NCBI RefSeq assembly: GCF_029625435.1
Contig: NZ_CP121208.1
Span: 682,001-746,000, forward strand
Source of the DNA: Arcanobacterium canis
Lineage (GTDB): Bacteria; Actinomycetota; Actinomycetes; Actinomycetales; Actinomycetaceae
DNA: 64,000 nt
Direction of reading: 5' to 3'
Shown: positions 1 through 9,240 of the stretch, in pieces
Numbering within the stretch: position 1 is the first letter of the stretch
How the letters are laid out: each line of letters starts with the position of its first letter
Position numbers and translations under genes: made by a program
Notes under the pieces: generated by a model
Databases searched by the model: none
Told to the model about the DNA's origin: nothing
The model's input: the letters and a program-made list of their open reading frames with translations, nothing else

Positions 1-164
1 ATATTACGGTTCCAGACCTGCGTGGTGGTTTCTCGCACCTGATTGCTGCGCTCGCGGCTCAGGGCACTTCACACGTATCGGGTATCGACATTATCAATCG
101 CGGGTACGAGCACTTCATGACGAAGCTCGAAGCGCTGAATGCGAACGTCGAACGCGTGGAGTGA
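1..164 (+). CDS. murA: UDP-N-acetylglucosamine 1-carboxyvinyltransferase, C-terminal end (partial)
   Basis: The window opens inside this gene, in the frame whose first full codon is at base 3; TGA is at 162-164. The visible 53 residues include DLRGGFSHLIAALAAQG and GYEHFMTKLEALNANVERVE, which match the closing segment of MurA-type enolpyruvyl transferases: a DLRAG-like loop, then the final helix that in other MurA proteins reads RGYE.l..KL..LGA. MurA catalyses the first committed step of peptidoglycan precursor synthesis in the cytoplasm. The acyltransferase gene starts 4 bases after this stop and its likely Shine-Dalgarno lies inside the last codons here, so the two are probably co-transcribed. 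Only the C-terminus is seen, so the name rests on this motif. Confidence 0.8.
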   Translation, partial: ITVPDLRGGFSHLIAALAAQGTSHVSGIDIINRGYEHFMTKLEALNANVERVE

Positions 165-168
165 ACTC

Positions 169-987
169 GTGGGTTTCTTCACTGTTCCTCAGGGATCACC
201 ATGGATTATGCGTGTGGCTGTGCCGGTCACGCGCATCATTCGCGCGATTATTTCTCGCCCTACCGTGGTGGGAATCGAGAAGATTCCTGCGACGGGCCCG
301 GTCATTATTGCCGCTAATCACACCGATTATTTCGATGTGGTTCTTATGGGGCTTGCAGTGGTGGAAGCAGGAAGAATGCCGATTTGGGTATCGGCAGACG
401 AGTACTTCTCAGTACCGATCTTTAAGTCGATTCTGAAAGCTGTCGGCACAGTTCCTGTTTATCGGTCGACGGGACACGCAGGTGACGCACTCGTGGGAAT
501 GAAACACGCCCTCGAAAATGGCGGGTGCTTGGTGGTTTTCCCTGAAGGGATGATGAGCGTTGATCCTCAAAAGTGGCCGATAACAGGAAAGACCGGGGTA
601 GCGCGCCTGAGCAAAATGGTGCCGAATACCACTATTGTTCCAGCTGCTCACTGGGGGACAGAACGAGTCCTTGAGCCGTGGAGCCTGAAACTCAACTGGC
701 GGTATTTGCGTTCGCCCTCGACCGTGGTTTTTGGTGAGCCAATCGAACTAGGAGTGACCCCAGACTCGACACATGACGAGGTGAAGTCTGCAACCGAACG
801 GTTGATGGGTGCGATCGAAAAGCTTCTCGTCCCGTTGCGCAGGGTGAATTCCCTTGGATACACGACTGAGCCGCGTGAGTTACGCTGGGATAAAAAGCGT
901 GACGGCGATCCACATACGGCAACCGCTGGTACTCAAGGTCTGCGAGAAGAGCTTCCTGATTTCGAGGCTCCAGTTCCTAACGCATAG
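169..987 (+). CDS. 1-acyl-sn-glycerol-3-phosphate acyltransferase family protein
   Basis: PlsC-type phospholipid acyltransferase that would transfer an acyl chain to a lysophospholipid at the membrane. Visible motifs are the HX4D catalytic box (NHTDYFD, near residue 48) and the FPEG substrate box (VVFPEGMMS). An upstream in-frame ATG at 139 would overlap murA by 26 bases and has no good ribosome site. GTG at 169 has GGAG at 158-161 at correct spacing, so it is chosen. The last 40 residues are charged and poorly conserved in type. The gene ends before a 47-bp palindrome shared with the convergent lipoprotein gene. Substrate specificity cannot be told from sequence. Confidence 0.85.
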   Translation: MGFFTVPQGSPWIMRVAVPVTRIIRAIISRPTVVGIEKIPATGPVIIAANHTDYFDVVLMGLAVVEAGRMPIWVSADEYFSVPIFKSILKAVGTVPVYRSTGHAGDALVGMKHALENGGCLVVFPEGMMSVDPQKWPITGKTGVARLSKMVPNTTIVPAAHWGTERVLEPWSLKLNWRYLRSPSTVVFGEPIELGVTPDSTHDEVKSATERLMGAIEKLLVPLRRVNSLGYTTEPRELRWDKKRDGDPHTATAGTQGLREELPDFEAPVPNA

Positions 988-1024
988 TTTCAGCGAGCGT
1001 ATTGCTGATGTGACCGGCGTCGTG

Positions 1025-1071
1025 AATGTGAGGTGTTGTGCGAGTGAATCACTCGCACAACACCTCACATT
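1025..1071. terminator. 47-bp perfect palindrome, bidirectional terminator
   Basis: Arms 1025-1047 and 1049-1071 are perfectly complementary (23 bp) around a single central base. It lies between two convergent genes, and its right edge touches the stop codon of the minus-strand lipoprotein gene. There is no T-tract. A second palindrome of the same build is at 6525-6570. Confidence 0.75.
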
Positions 1072-1697
1072 TATCGCGCGATATCGATGACCAACCGGGC
1101 AGGAGAGTCTAGCCACGAGACTTTATACGGGCGCTTCTTGTCTGAGCCGATGTAGATTTGGTGCGATCCCTCAAATCCCCCATTAACTTTCACTTCGCTA
1201 ATAACGGACCCCGAAGGAACGACAGCTTGAAGATCTTCCACGTGCTCAAGTGCCTTGGGATAGCGAATGCCAAAGCCAAATACTTCAAGGGTGATATTTC
1301 CGCGCAAGTCCACCGGGAATCCCGATCCTTCTTCGGTCGGGTGCGCGGTCCACTCAGCGCTCCACTGTACTGGAGCCTTCGCCTTGGAGTATTCCACCAC
1401 GACTCTATCGAAGCCTTTGTCAGGGTGGGAACCGACACGAACTTTGATCGGTAGTGCTTGTGCAGAGTAATCTTTAGTGTTTTTCGAATGAGTGGCGCCT
1501 TCGGTGAAACCGGTCAATTGGGGAGCCGTTGCCGAGCTAGCTGATCCTGCCCCAGCAGTGCTAGCGGGGGAGTGAGTGGAAGGGGTGCTGCTCGACGTTG
1601 CTGACGGCGCCGACGTCGGCGAGGACGTTCCAGGGGTTGCTGTACATCCGGCCATCGCAAACGTTGCGATCATGCCGAGAGCAAGAAGCTTCTTCAT
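1071..1697 (-). CDS. AMIN-like domain lipoprotein
   Basis: Predicted lipoprotein of 208 residues. The start MKKLLALGMIATFAMAGC gives a type II signal peptide with the lipid-bearing cysteine at residue 18, followed by a Ser/Thr/Ala/Pro-rich linker of about 45 residues. The rest resembles the AMIN-like C-terminal domain common in actinobacterial secreted proteins, with alternating beta strands and the ending SWLDSPARLVIDIAR. ATG at 1697 is preceded by AAGGAGA, so the longer frame running to 1799 is rejected; it would also overlap ddl. The gene is divergent from ddl with about 100 bases between. Cell-wall association is inferred; function is unknown. Confidence 0.75.
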   Translation of the reverse strand: MKKLLALGMIATFAMAGCTATPGTSSPTSAPSATSSSTPSTHSPASTAGAGSASSATAPQLTGFTEGATHSKNTKDYSAQALPIKVRVGSHPDKGFDRVVVEYSKAKAPVQWSAEWTAHPTEEGSGFPVDLRGNITLEVFGFGIRYPKALEHVEDLQAVVPSGSVISEVKVNGGFEGSHQIYIGSDKKRPYKVSWLDSPARLVIDIAR

Positions 1698-1785
1698 TGT
1701 TTCTCCTTTGCGAAGATGTCGTTCATCCCACTGTATCGCGGCCGGCTCATCGTTGGCGCCTCGAGTCGTGGAGAAATGGCCGCGG

Positions 1786-1791
1786 TAGAAT
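1786..1791 (+). promoter_or_regulatory. -10 box of ddl, probably leaderless
   Basis: TAGAAT ends 6 bases before the ddl ATG at 1798 and no Shine-Dalgarno is present, so transcription probably starts at the A of the start codon. Confidence 0.55.
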
Positions 1792-1797
1792 GACCCC

Positions 1798-2907
1798 ATG
1801 CGTAAAATCTCAGTTGCAGTGATTTATGGTGGACGCACGGGTGAACACCCGATTTCGTGCGCGACAGCGGGTGCCGTCATGGCGGCGATGGACCCAGAAA
1901 AATACGACATTGTGTCAATCGGTATTCGTCGCGATGGGACGTGGGTGCCCGGGGAAACTGATCCGGGCAAGTTGCAGCTCGGTGACGCTACCGCTGAGGT
2001 CGCTCCGTCACCTGAACGAATTATTATATGTCCAGGCGATGGAACCCAGCCGATCCTGGCACGCAACAGCGAAACTGGTCATGTCCGTGAACTCGGTTCA
2101 GTCGATGTTGTTTTCCCTCTCATTCACGGACCGTTCGGAGAAGACGGCACTCTCCAAGGTTTGCTTGAGATGGCAGGCCTCGCCTACGTCGGCTCGGGTG
2201 TCTTCGCATCGGCGGCCGGCATGGATAAGGTCTACATGAAGCAATTGCTCGAACATGCGGGCCTCACTGTTGGCCCGTACGTCTATGTTTCCCACACACG
2301 GTGGGAGAATCATCGCCAAGAAGTTCTCGACGAAATCTCGGCGCTCAAGTTCCCTCTCTTCGTCAAACCTGCTCGGGCTGGCTCTTCGCTTGGCATGACG
2401 AAAGTGAACACTATGTCACAGATTGATGCTGCTATTGCAACCGCTGCAGCTATTGACCCGCGCGTTCTTGTTGAGCAAGGGATCAACGGTCGCGAAGTTG
2501 AATGTGCAGTGCTCGGCGGACTTGGTGGAAAACGCGCGATGGCCTCAGGTGTGGGAGAAGTTCTCCTGGACGTGCCTGAAGGTGAGTTCTACGATTTCGC
2601 ACATAAGTATGTTGCAACCGATGTGCTCACGAATCAGATCCCTGCAGACGTGACGGCTGATGAATGCCAGCGACTTCGTGAAGTGGCGTTGCGCACCTTC
2701 GAGGCATTCTCGTGTGAAGGACTGACCCGCGTGGACATGTTCTTGTGTCCAGATGGCAGTGTAGTAGTCAACGAACTCAACACAATGCCTGGTTTTACGC
2801 CTTTTTCGATGTACCCAGCATTGTGGCAGAAGGAAGGAATGACCTACGCACAGCTTGTCGATCACCTCATTGAGCTGGCTCTTGAACGTCCCATTGGACT
2901 GCGCTGA
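1798..2907 (+). CDS. ddl: D-alanine--D-alanine ligase
   Basis: ATP-grasp ligase of 369 residues that joins two D-alanines for peptidoglycan precursors. Family marks in order: an N-terminal YGGRTGEH (S/R-x-G-x-E-H type) segment; HGPFGEDGTLQGLLE; YVGSGVFASAAGMDK; the ATP-grasp core FVKPARAGSSLGMTKV; and the metal-binding end VNELNTMPGFTPFSMYP. Length is normal. The start has a TAGAAT box 6 bases upstream and no ribosome site, so it looks leaderless. thiL follows after 18 bases in the same direction. Together with murA this places cell-wall precursor genes around 1-3 kb. Confidence 0.95.
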   Translation: MRKISVAVIYGGRTGEHPISCATAGAVMAAMDPEKYDIVSIGIRRDGTWVPGETDPGKLQLGDATAEVAPSPERIIICPGDGTQPILARNSETGHVRELGSVDVVFPLIHGPFGEDGTLQGLLEMAGLAYVGSGVFASAAGMDKVYMKQLLEHAGLTVGPYVYVSHTRWENHRQEVLDEISALKFPLFVKPARAGSSLGMTKVNTMSQIDAAIATAAAIDPRVLVEQGINGREVECAVLGGLGGKRAMASGVGEVLLDVPEGEFYDFAHKYVATDVLTNQIPADVTADECQRLREVALRTFEAFSCEGLTRVDMFLCPDGSVVVNELNTMPGFTPFSMYPALWQKEGMTYAQLVDHLIELALERPIGLR

Positions 2908-2925
2908 TCGCGCATTGTTGAGCTT

Positions 2926-3903
2926 GTGAAAATTTCTTCCATGAGCGAGGACGCGTTAATCTCGCGTCTGCGTCCGCTGCTGACTGTCTCGCCTTGTGCC
3001 AGTGTGCCCAGTGGCGACGACAGTGCCGTCTTTTCGCTGGCAGGAGCGACTACGCTCTCCGTCGATTTATTGGTTGAAGGGGTGCATTTCCGTCGCGACT
3101 GGTCCACCGGATACGACGTCGGCGCGCGAAGCGCAATGCAAAATCTCGCCGACGCTGTGGCGATGGGGGCACGTCCGCGGTCACTTATCGTTGGCCTGGC
3201 GCTGCCACAAGAAACGGACGTGGAATGGGTGGAAGATTTCGCCCGAGGTATGGCTGCCACCTGCGCACCGCTTGATGTTGGGATCGATGGCGGTGATTTC
3301 GTCGCCTCTGACGTGATCACCGTCTCGGTCACTGTGTTGGGAGATATGGAAGGGCGTGTACCGTTACGCCGCTGCGGTATGAAGATCGAAGACCAGCTCG
3401 TGTTCGCGGGAAACCTTGGCCATAGCCGGGCGGGGTATGAGTTATTGACTGCTGGGTATACGCGTGAGGATGAGAATCCGAAAATTTCGAAAATGATTGA
3501 CGATTTCCTCGTTCCCAAACCGCCGCTCGATATTGTCCTTCGTGCTGTCCGCTCAGGAGCACTCCACTCGCTCATGGACGTTTCCGACGGCTTAATAAAA
3601 GATGTGGGCCGGATGGCGGATGCTTCGGGTGTTTGGGTGGATATTGATCACCAGGCGGTCACGCGGTTGGTCGGTCCGATAGCAACAGCAGCGGGACGGC
3701 TGAGTGCTGACCGAAGTATGTGGGCATACACAGGCGGCGAAGACCACAGTTTTGTTGGCACAGTGGCGAACGGTGGTGCGATTCCTGAGGGATTTAGTCG
3801 TATCGGTTCAGTTCGAGGCCCGGCGCTAGGCGGCCGGGTGACGGTCGCAGGTGTTCCATTCGACGGTGACGGAGGCTGGGACCACTTCGTACATCGCGGC
3901 TGA
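2926..3903 (+). CDS. thiL: thiamine-monophosphate kinase
   Basis: ThiL phosphorylates thiamine monophosphate to the diphosphate cofactor. Motifs seen: GDDSAVF near residue 29, the glycine/aspartate ATP site LSVDLLVEGVHFRRDW, QNLADAVAMGARP, DGGDFV, and LMDVSDGLIKDVGRMA, all typical of the AIR-synthase/ThiL fold. GTG at 2926 opens the frame; an ATG 15 bases later (2941) is an equally reasonable start because neither has a strong ribosome site. The gene follows ddl closely and is probably co-transcribed with it. Length (325 aa) is normal. Confidence 0.92.
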   Translation: MKISSMSEDALISRLRPLLTVSPCASVPSGDDSAVFSLAGATTLSVDLLVEGVHFRRDWSTGYDVGARSAMQNLADAVAMGARPRSLIVGLALPQETDVEWVEDFARGMAATCAPLDVGIDGGDFVASDVITVSVTVLGDMEGRVPLRRCGMKIEDQLVFAGNLGHSRAGYELLTAGYTREDENPKISKMIDDFLVPKPPLDIVLRAVRSGALHSLMDVSDGLIKDVGRMADASGVWVDIDHQAVTRLVGPIATAAGRLSADRSMWAYTGGEDHSFVGTVANGGAIPEGFSRIGSVRGPALGGRVTVAGVPFDGDGGWDHFVHRG

Positions 3904-4218
3904 TTTTGCTGGTATCTGCGCCTGAGTACTTGGTGTCCTTCACGCTGGCTTTCTTTTCCGGAGCGTCATTCACATGGCGATGAGGTTGGTGACGCATCAG
4001 CTGACCGTATGAACAAAAGTGCTGTGATATACAAAGGAAAACAGACGAATAATTAAAAAATCTGACCTCTTGTCTCCTTTGGCCAATGGTAACTATGTGT
4101 CATAAAGTGAACCAGGATAATGTGGCTCTGCTTGTAATATGCCTGTTCACGGGCCTATTACCAGCCAAAATTTCCAAGAGATATTGACATTTCCATGAAA
4201 TAAATGAGGTCAAAGTAT
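3904..4218 (+). other. intergenic region upstream of the surface protein gene
   Basis: 315 bases without a convincing gene. The right two-thirds is A+T-rich compared with the flanking genes and must hold the promoter of the surface protein. Several TA-rich boxes occur (for example TGTAATAT near 4132), but no single promoter can be chosen. GAGGT at 4207-4211 is the ribosome site for the ATG at 4219. Confidence 0.4.
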
Positions 4219-6462
4219 ATGCATTCGTTGAAAATGCTTCGTCGCGTCATCGTGGCGTTTTTTGCATTGGTGCTCAGTGTCGGGATGGCGACACCCTTAG
4301 CTATTGCAGATGACCAAGGCCGGTATCTGACGATCTCCCTCGTCGGCGATTCCTACACGTCCGGTAATGGCGCAGGAGGATATTACGGGCCACAAAAGCT
4401 CCACCGGTCTGCTCATAACTGGGGCCACAGCTATGCACGGTGGCTAAATGAACAGGGTGTTCACTCTATTGTGCGCAACTACTCGTTCTCAGGAGCAACC
4501 ACCGAAGATGTGCTGACAAAGCAGATCCCGCAGGTGGATCCAAACTCTGACGTGGTGATGTTGACGATCGGAGGAAACGACGTCGATTTCACGGGTATTG
4601 TGACGAACTGCTATGCACTTTTAATCCGAAATATCAGCCGATGTGAGAAGTCGTTGACATCTGCTGAAAATAAGCTTTCTGAGGTGACATCGCGAACCGC
4701 GAAGATTTTTGCCGCGTTACAAGAACGTGTAAAACCAGGTGCAGAAATTGTGCTTGTGGGGTATCCGCTTCTCTCGAAAGAATCGAACTACGTTATCCAG
4801 CCGTGGCTGTGGGGCACCCCGTATCCAGCGGCGTCGCATACACGCGAGCTCGGTAGGAAAGCAACGATTGCCCAGCGTGAATTAGTGAAGAAATGGAATG
4901 CAAATTCTCAGAATAAACTCCACGTATCGTATGTAGCAGTTGAGGATCACTTTGCTGGTCATGAGCCCGATCCAGAAACATCTGCCCAGAATCCTTACCG
5001 TTGGATCAACGAATTTTTTGAAACTGAAGGAAAAATGGGTGCTGACGGGAAAACCGAATCGGTCCAGGACATTACCCACACTGCAAACTGGTATCACCCG
5101 AATATCATTGGCCACACCGAGATTGCTCACCTTCTGGGAAAAACAATCGGAATTCCGAGATCTGTTCGAACTGCACGTAACGAAGCACAGGATATTGATC
5201 TGGTGTTCGTCGTTGACAATTCCCTCACACAGAAGGCGTGGCTGAGGGATGCAACTAAACAGATTCACCGAATCTTCGATGAAGCGACCACGCGCGCTGA
5301 TCGACACGGTAAATCTGTCCGGGCCGCTCTCATGACATATCGTGAGCGTGCAAAAAATGACGTCGCTAGCGGTTCTTCCCCGCAGCCGACGACGTCTGAG
5401 GCTAATGTTGCCTCGAAGACGCAGAAGAATAGCACGACCGATCCGAGTGTGAGTAGACAGTTGCCATTCAATACCACTGCAGCTGCATTGACAGCGAAGC
5501 TTGACGCCGCCACACAGGGGAAAACACGGGCGACCGCGTCAACGTTGCGCAGCGCTCTCAAGTATGCGCTGACACAAAACTGGCGCAAAGATGCCCGAAA
5601 GATCGTGGTTCTTCTGGGAACAACGGATCTGGCTCCCAGTAAAGATGATCCCTCGTGGGACGATCTTGAAATTGCTGCGTTTGGTGCCGATTCGGCGGAA
5701 CTCCTTGTCATTGAGCCAGGAGAAAACACGAGCAAAGAGCTCACTCAGCTTGCTATGCACACCGGTGGACACGTCACTCAAGCGACGACGTTGAAACCGT
5801 TGATTGTTGCGCCACCGAATGCCTTTATTTCGGTACCGAAGCAGATTAGCGTCGGCGAGGATATTATTCTTGACGGCTCAGGGTCTTATGCCGAAGAGGG
5901 CGCCATCGTGCGTTACGAATGGGACCTTGACGGGGATGGAACATACGAGCATGTCAGTTCCGCTGACGGAGCGATTGGCGCTAATCCGCTACAAGGCTTC
6001 AAGGCAAAAGAAGTAGGAAAGAAAACAATCAGCCTCCGAGTGACTGACAAATACGGTAAGCAAGCAGTCAGTACGCTGGAGATTGAGATCACTTCGGCGA
6101 AGACTGACCACTCATGGGAAACTGTTCCGCTGATACCTTTAACCCCGGCGCAGCCTGGACACCCGAAGGCCCAGAAACCTGAAGGATCTGACACCCTTGT
6201 AGAGAACCCGAAAGTTCGTCGTGATGATGTCCTCGCATACGGAATGAAATGGCGACAACCGCTCAAAAAGGTAGAACAGCCGATGGTATCTGTTCCTCAA
6301 ACGCATACTGGCAGAGTCGATAAGACACCTGGCGATTCCACAGACTCCCAGATTCCGCTCACTGGTATCACTTCTTTGGGACAATTCGGATATGCGATTG
6401 CTTTCCTTACGTTTGGCGGTACGGCACTTGCCGTCGCACTCCGTGTGCAAAGGCAACGCTGA
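4219..6462 (+). CDS. SGNH hydrolase / vWA / PKD surface protein with LPxTG-like anchor
   Basis: 747-residue exported multi-domain protein. Signal peptide at about 1-30. SGNH/GDSL esterase domain at about 36-315, with block I GDSYTSG (nucleophile Ser45), block III IGGND and a C-terminal block NWYHPN carrying the His. A von Willebrand A-like domain begins DIDLVFVVDNSLT, a relaxed MIDAS motif. One PKD domain follows (LDGSGSYAEEG, YEWDLDGDG). The C-terminus is a cell-wall sorting signal: IPLTG at about 712, a hydrophobic stretch, then RVQRQR. ATG at 4219 has GAGGT 7 bases upstream; the in-frame ATG at 4204 does not. The anchor has Ile in place of the canonical Leu. It sits alone between thiL and rpmB. 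Substrate is unknown. Confidence 0.8.
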   Translation: MHSLKMLRRVIVAFFALVLSVGMATPLAIADDQGRYLTISLVGDSYTSGNGAGGYYGPQKLHRSAHNWGHSYARWLNEQGVHSIVRNYSFSGATTEDVLTKQIPQVDPNSDVVMLTIGGNDVDFTGIVTNCYALLIRNISRCEKSLTSAENKLSEVTSRTAKIFAALQERVKPGAEIVLVGYPLLSKESNYVIQPWLWGTPYPAASHTRELGRKATIAQRELVKKWNANSQNKLHVSYVAVEDHFAGHEPDPETSAQNPYRWINEFFETEGKMGADGKTESVQDITHTANWYHPNIIGHTEIAHLLGKTIGIPRSVRTARNEAQDIDLVFVVDNSLTQKAWLRDATKQIHRIFDEATTRADRHGKSVRAALMTYRERAKNDVASGSSPQPTTSEANVASKTQKNSTTDPSVSRQLPFNTTAAALTAKLDAATQGKTRATASTLRSALKYALTQNWRKDARKIVVLLGTTDLAPSKDDPSWDDLEIAAFGADSAELLVIEPGENTSKELTQLAMHTGGHVTQATTLKPLIVAPPNAFISVPKQISVGEDIILDGSGSYAEEGAIVRYEWDLDGDGTYEHVSSADGAIGANPLQGFKAKEVGKKTISLRVTDKYGKQAVSTLEIEITSAKTDHSWETVPLIPLTPAQPGHPKAQKPEGSDTLVENPKVRRDDVLAYGMKWRQPLKKVEQPMVSVPQTHTGRVDKTPGDSTDSQIPLTGITSLGQFGYAIAFLTFGGTALAVALRVQRQR

Positions 6463-6524
6463 TTGGGAAGTGGCAACGGCGGTTTTAACGTGACACACGA
6501 ACCTCGCTGTCCTGATGTAACGCA

Positions 6525-6570
6525 ACGTGGTGGGTGTGAGCAAGAAAATTCTTGCTCACACCCACCACGT
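6525..6570. terminator. 46-bp perfect palindrome after the surface protein gene
   Basis: Arms 6525-6546 and 6549-6570 (22 bp) are perfectly complementary with a two-base centre. It is placed 62 bases after the surface-protein stop and between convergent genes. No T-tract follows. Confidence 0.7.
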
Positions 6571-6617
6571 GTTGAACAATAAGTTGCACAGCATACAGTT
6601 TTTTTGGGTATCAAAAA

Positions 6618-6639
6618 GGCCCCTGTATGAGCAGGGGCC
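6618..6639 (-). terminator. Rho-independent terminator of rpmB
   Basis: On the minus strand, GGCCCCTG and CAGGGGCC (8-bp arms, 6-base loop) are followed by TTTTT, just after the rpmB stop. Confidence 0.85.
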
Positions 6640-6651
6640 AATTTGTCGCGA

Positions 6652-6843
6652 TCAGATGTTGCGAGTCACCTTGCCGGCCTTAAGGCAGGAGGTGCACACA
6701 TTCAGGCGCTTAGGCGTTCCCTTGACAAGCGCACGGATGCGCTGAATGTTCGGGTTCCAGCGACGGTTGATGCGCCTGTGGGAGTGCGAGACGCTCTTGC
6801 CGAAGCCCGGGCCCTTGCCGCAGACGTCACATACAGAGGCCAC
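6652..6843 (-). CDS. rpmB: 50S ribosomal protein L28
   Basis: 63-residue L28 starting [20 protein letters not shown]. It keeps the zinc-ribbon (C+) form, with CDVC near the N-terminus and CTSC near the C-terminus (residues about 5-8 and 51-54). Length and the [13 protein letters not shown] segment are typical. The gene is monocistronic, divergent from recG, and has its own T-tailed terminator. Other actinobacteria often carry a second, zinc-free L28; none is seen here. Confidence 0.95.
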   Translation of the reverse strand: MASVCDVCGKGPGFGKSVSHSHRRINRRWNPNIQRIRALVKGTPKRLNVCTSCLKAGKVTRNI

Positions 6844-7048
6844 GGTTATCTCCTTCGTTTAGCTTCACTTACGGATTTCTCCGCTTACCAATATGGCAAC
6901 TAAGCCAGGGTAGCCCAAAAGTAAGCTGTGGCGCAATTTATGCCACCGTGGCATAACGCACTCGAAAGGCAGACTACGGCGGCTTCTCTCGCCGTCTGCA
7001 TGAGGTGTCGATGATATTCTGGGTTCAGGACGATCAGGGGAGAAGAGG

Positions 7049-9238
7049 ATGACGGTTGCCGCAACGCGCGCCGAACAGCGCGCACCTCTCGGACGCTCCC
7101 TGGAACGTTTTCTTGGAAAGAAAACTGCGGCAGCATTTGAAAAACTCAATATTGTCACTGTCGCTGATCTCCTTCTCCATGTTCCATTCCGGCTTGCCCA
7201 CCGTGGTCAACTCATGAGCATCGAACATGTCAGCGAGGGGCAATCAGTGACCGTGATCGGGTCAGTCATGACTTCCACTCTGCGGCCAATGAATGCCCGA
7301 CGTGGTTTTATCCTGACCGTCGTGATCTCGGATGGAGTGCGTGATCTGTCATTGACCTTCTTCGGGAAAAATCCTCGTCCACTCAAGTTCCATGAATCAC
7401 GACTACAGCCGGGAACGGTCGCGGTTTTTTCAGGAACAATCTCCACCTATCGTGGAACCCTCCAGCTTCATCACCCCGATTACGAACTCCTCGATAACGA
7501 AGGACAATTCGATCCGGACGCCATTGCCCGACCGATTCCGATTTATCATGCCTCAACGTCGCTGCCATCGTGGAAGATCGCTAAAGCGATTGAGGTTGTG
7601 CTCCCACAGGTCTCGCCACAAGACGTTCCTGACCCGCTGCCGGCGTCGTACCGCGCACTTCACCAACTTCCTGCAAAATTTGATGCGTTACGGATTCTCC
7701 ACACACCGCAAAACGACGAGGAATGGAACAGTGCGATGGGGCGTATGCGCCACGAGGAAGCGTTTGTTCTCCAAACAGTCCTCGCCACTCGGCGTACTGC
7801 GGCAGAAGAAACAGCAGCTATCGCAATGCCGCGTCGTGATGTCGGAGTGTTGGCTGATTTTGACGCGCGACTTCCATGGTCGCTCACAGAAGGTCAGATT
7901 GAAGTCGGTGAGGAAATCGCGCGCGATCTTGCCTCAACTGTGCCAATGCGACGGTTACTTCAAGGCGACGTCGGTGCAGGAAAGACGGTTGTGGCGTTGC
8001 GCGCGTTGCTCCAGGCAGTCGATGCCGGGCGGCAAGGAGTCCTTCTTGCTCCGACGGAAGTTCTGGCAGCCCAGCACCTTCAGACATTGCAGACACTCCT
8101 GGGAGATCTGGCATTGGGCGGACAGCTCATGGCGCCCGATCATGCTGTTCAGCTTGAATATCTCGTCGGTTCACTCAGCGCCAAAGAGCGTCGCGTGGCA
8201 TTGGCAAATATTGCCTCCGGTGCGGCGGGAATCGTGGTCGGTACTCACGCCCTGCTCCAAGAACACGTTCACATTCCTTTTCTCGGGTGTGTAGTTGTCG
8301 ATGAGCAACACCGATTCGGCGTTGATCAGCGTGATGCACTGGCTCGGGGTGCGCACTTGCTCGTGATGACGGCCACGCCAATCCCACGCACAATCGCAAT
8401 GACTACCTTTGGTGATCTGGATGTTTCGACTCTCCGCCAGGTTCCGAGCGGTCGCGCGGGAGTGACAACGAATCTCGTTGCATCATCGAAACGCGCGTGG
8501 ATGGAACGTGTGTGGCAGCGAGCCCGCGAAGAAATCGACGCCGGTGGACGAGTTTTCGTGGTGTGTCCACGTATTAGCGCCGACGATGACGAGGATGATT
8601 TCGAGCCAGCTGAGGATCTGTTCGGACACAGTGTGCCGCTTGCATCGGTTGAACGAACGATTGCTGAACTTGCTCAGAACCCGGCGCTGAGCGACGTCGC
8701 GATGGGAGCGGTTCACGGGAGAATGAGCGCAGATGAAAAAGATTCCGCGATGACTGATTTCATCAGTGGGCAATCTCCGTTACTTGTTGCAACTACGGTG
8801 ATCGAAGTTGGAGTGGACGTCCCGGAAGCCACAATGATGGTGATTCTCGACGCCGATCGCTTTGGATTGGCTCAGCTCCACCAGTTACGTGGGCGTATTG
8901 GCCGAGGTCAAAAACCCGGACTATGTCTCGCTGTTCACAACAGTGCGCCGGGAACACTCGCTTACGAGCGTCTGGAAGCATTTGCTGGAACAACTGACGG
9001 TTTTCAATTGGCGAATGTTGACCTTGAACTGCGTAGTGAGGGAGACGTATTGGGATCGAACCAATCGGGTACAACATCGACACTACGTTTCCTGAGCGTT
9101 TCGCGAGATGCCAGTATTATTGAGGCCGCGCGTCAGTCAGCTGTTGAGCTTGTGAGCCGCGATCCTTATCTCACCACTGAACCTGCATTAGCAGCTGCTG
9201 TGGCGAGCGCCCATGCCGACTACATTGAGAAAGGCTAG
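7049..9238 (+). CDS. recG: ATP-dependent DNA helicase RecG
   Basis: 729-residue RecG, the branch-migrating helicase that remodels stalled forks. An OB-fold wedge domain at about 40-150 is followed by helicase domains with Walker A GDVGAGKT (306-313), DEQH box VVVDEQHRFG (about 416-425), motif III MTATPIPRT, and the C-terminal helicase motif QLRGRIGRG. ATG at 7049 is preceded by GAGAAGAGG. rsmD starts 2 bases after the stop, so the two share an mRNA. Confidence 0.95.
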   Translation: MTVAATRAEQRAPLGRSLERFLGKKTAAAFEKLNIVTVADLLLHVPFRLAHRGQLMSIEHVSEGQSVTVIGSVMTSTLRPMNARRGFILTVVISDGVRDLSLTFFGKNPRPLKFHESRLQPGTVAVFSGTISTYRGTLQLHHPDYELLDNEGQFDPDAIARPIPIYHASTSLPSWKIAKAIEVVLPQVSPQDVPDPLPASYRALHQLPAKFDALRILHTPQNDEEWNSAMGRMRHEEAFVLQTVLATRRTAAEETAAIAMPRRDVGVLADFDARLPWSLTEGQIEVGEEIARDLASTVPMRRLLQGDVGAGKTVVALRALLQAVDAGRQGVLLAPTEVLAAQHLQTLQTLLGDLALGGQLMAPDHAVQLEYLVGSLSAKERRVALANIASGAAGIVVGTHALLQEHVHIPFLGCVVVDEQHRFGVDQRDALARGAHLLVMTATPIPRTIAMTTFGDLDVSTLRQVPSGRAGVTTNLVASSKRAWMERVWQRAREEIDAGGRVFVVCPRISADDDEDDFEPAEDLFGHSVPLASVERTIAELAQNPALSDVAMGAVHGRMSADEKDSAMTDFISGQSPLLVATTVIEVGVDVPEATMMVILDADRFGLAQLHQLRGRIGRGQKPGLCLAVHNSAPGTLAYERLEAFAGTTDGFQLANVDLELRSEGDVLGSNQSGTTSTLRFLSVSRDASIIEAARQSAVELVSRDPYLTTEPALAAAVASAHADYIEKG

Positions 9239-9240
9239 AA

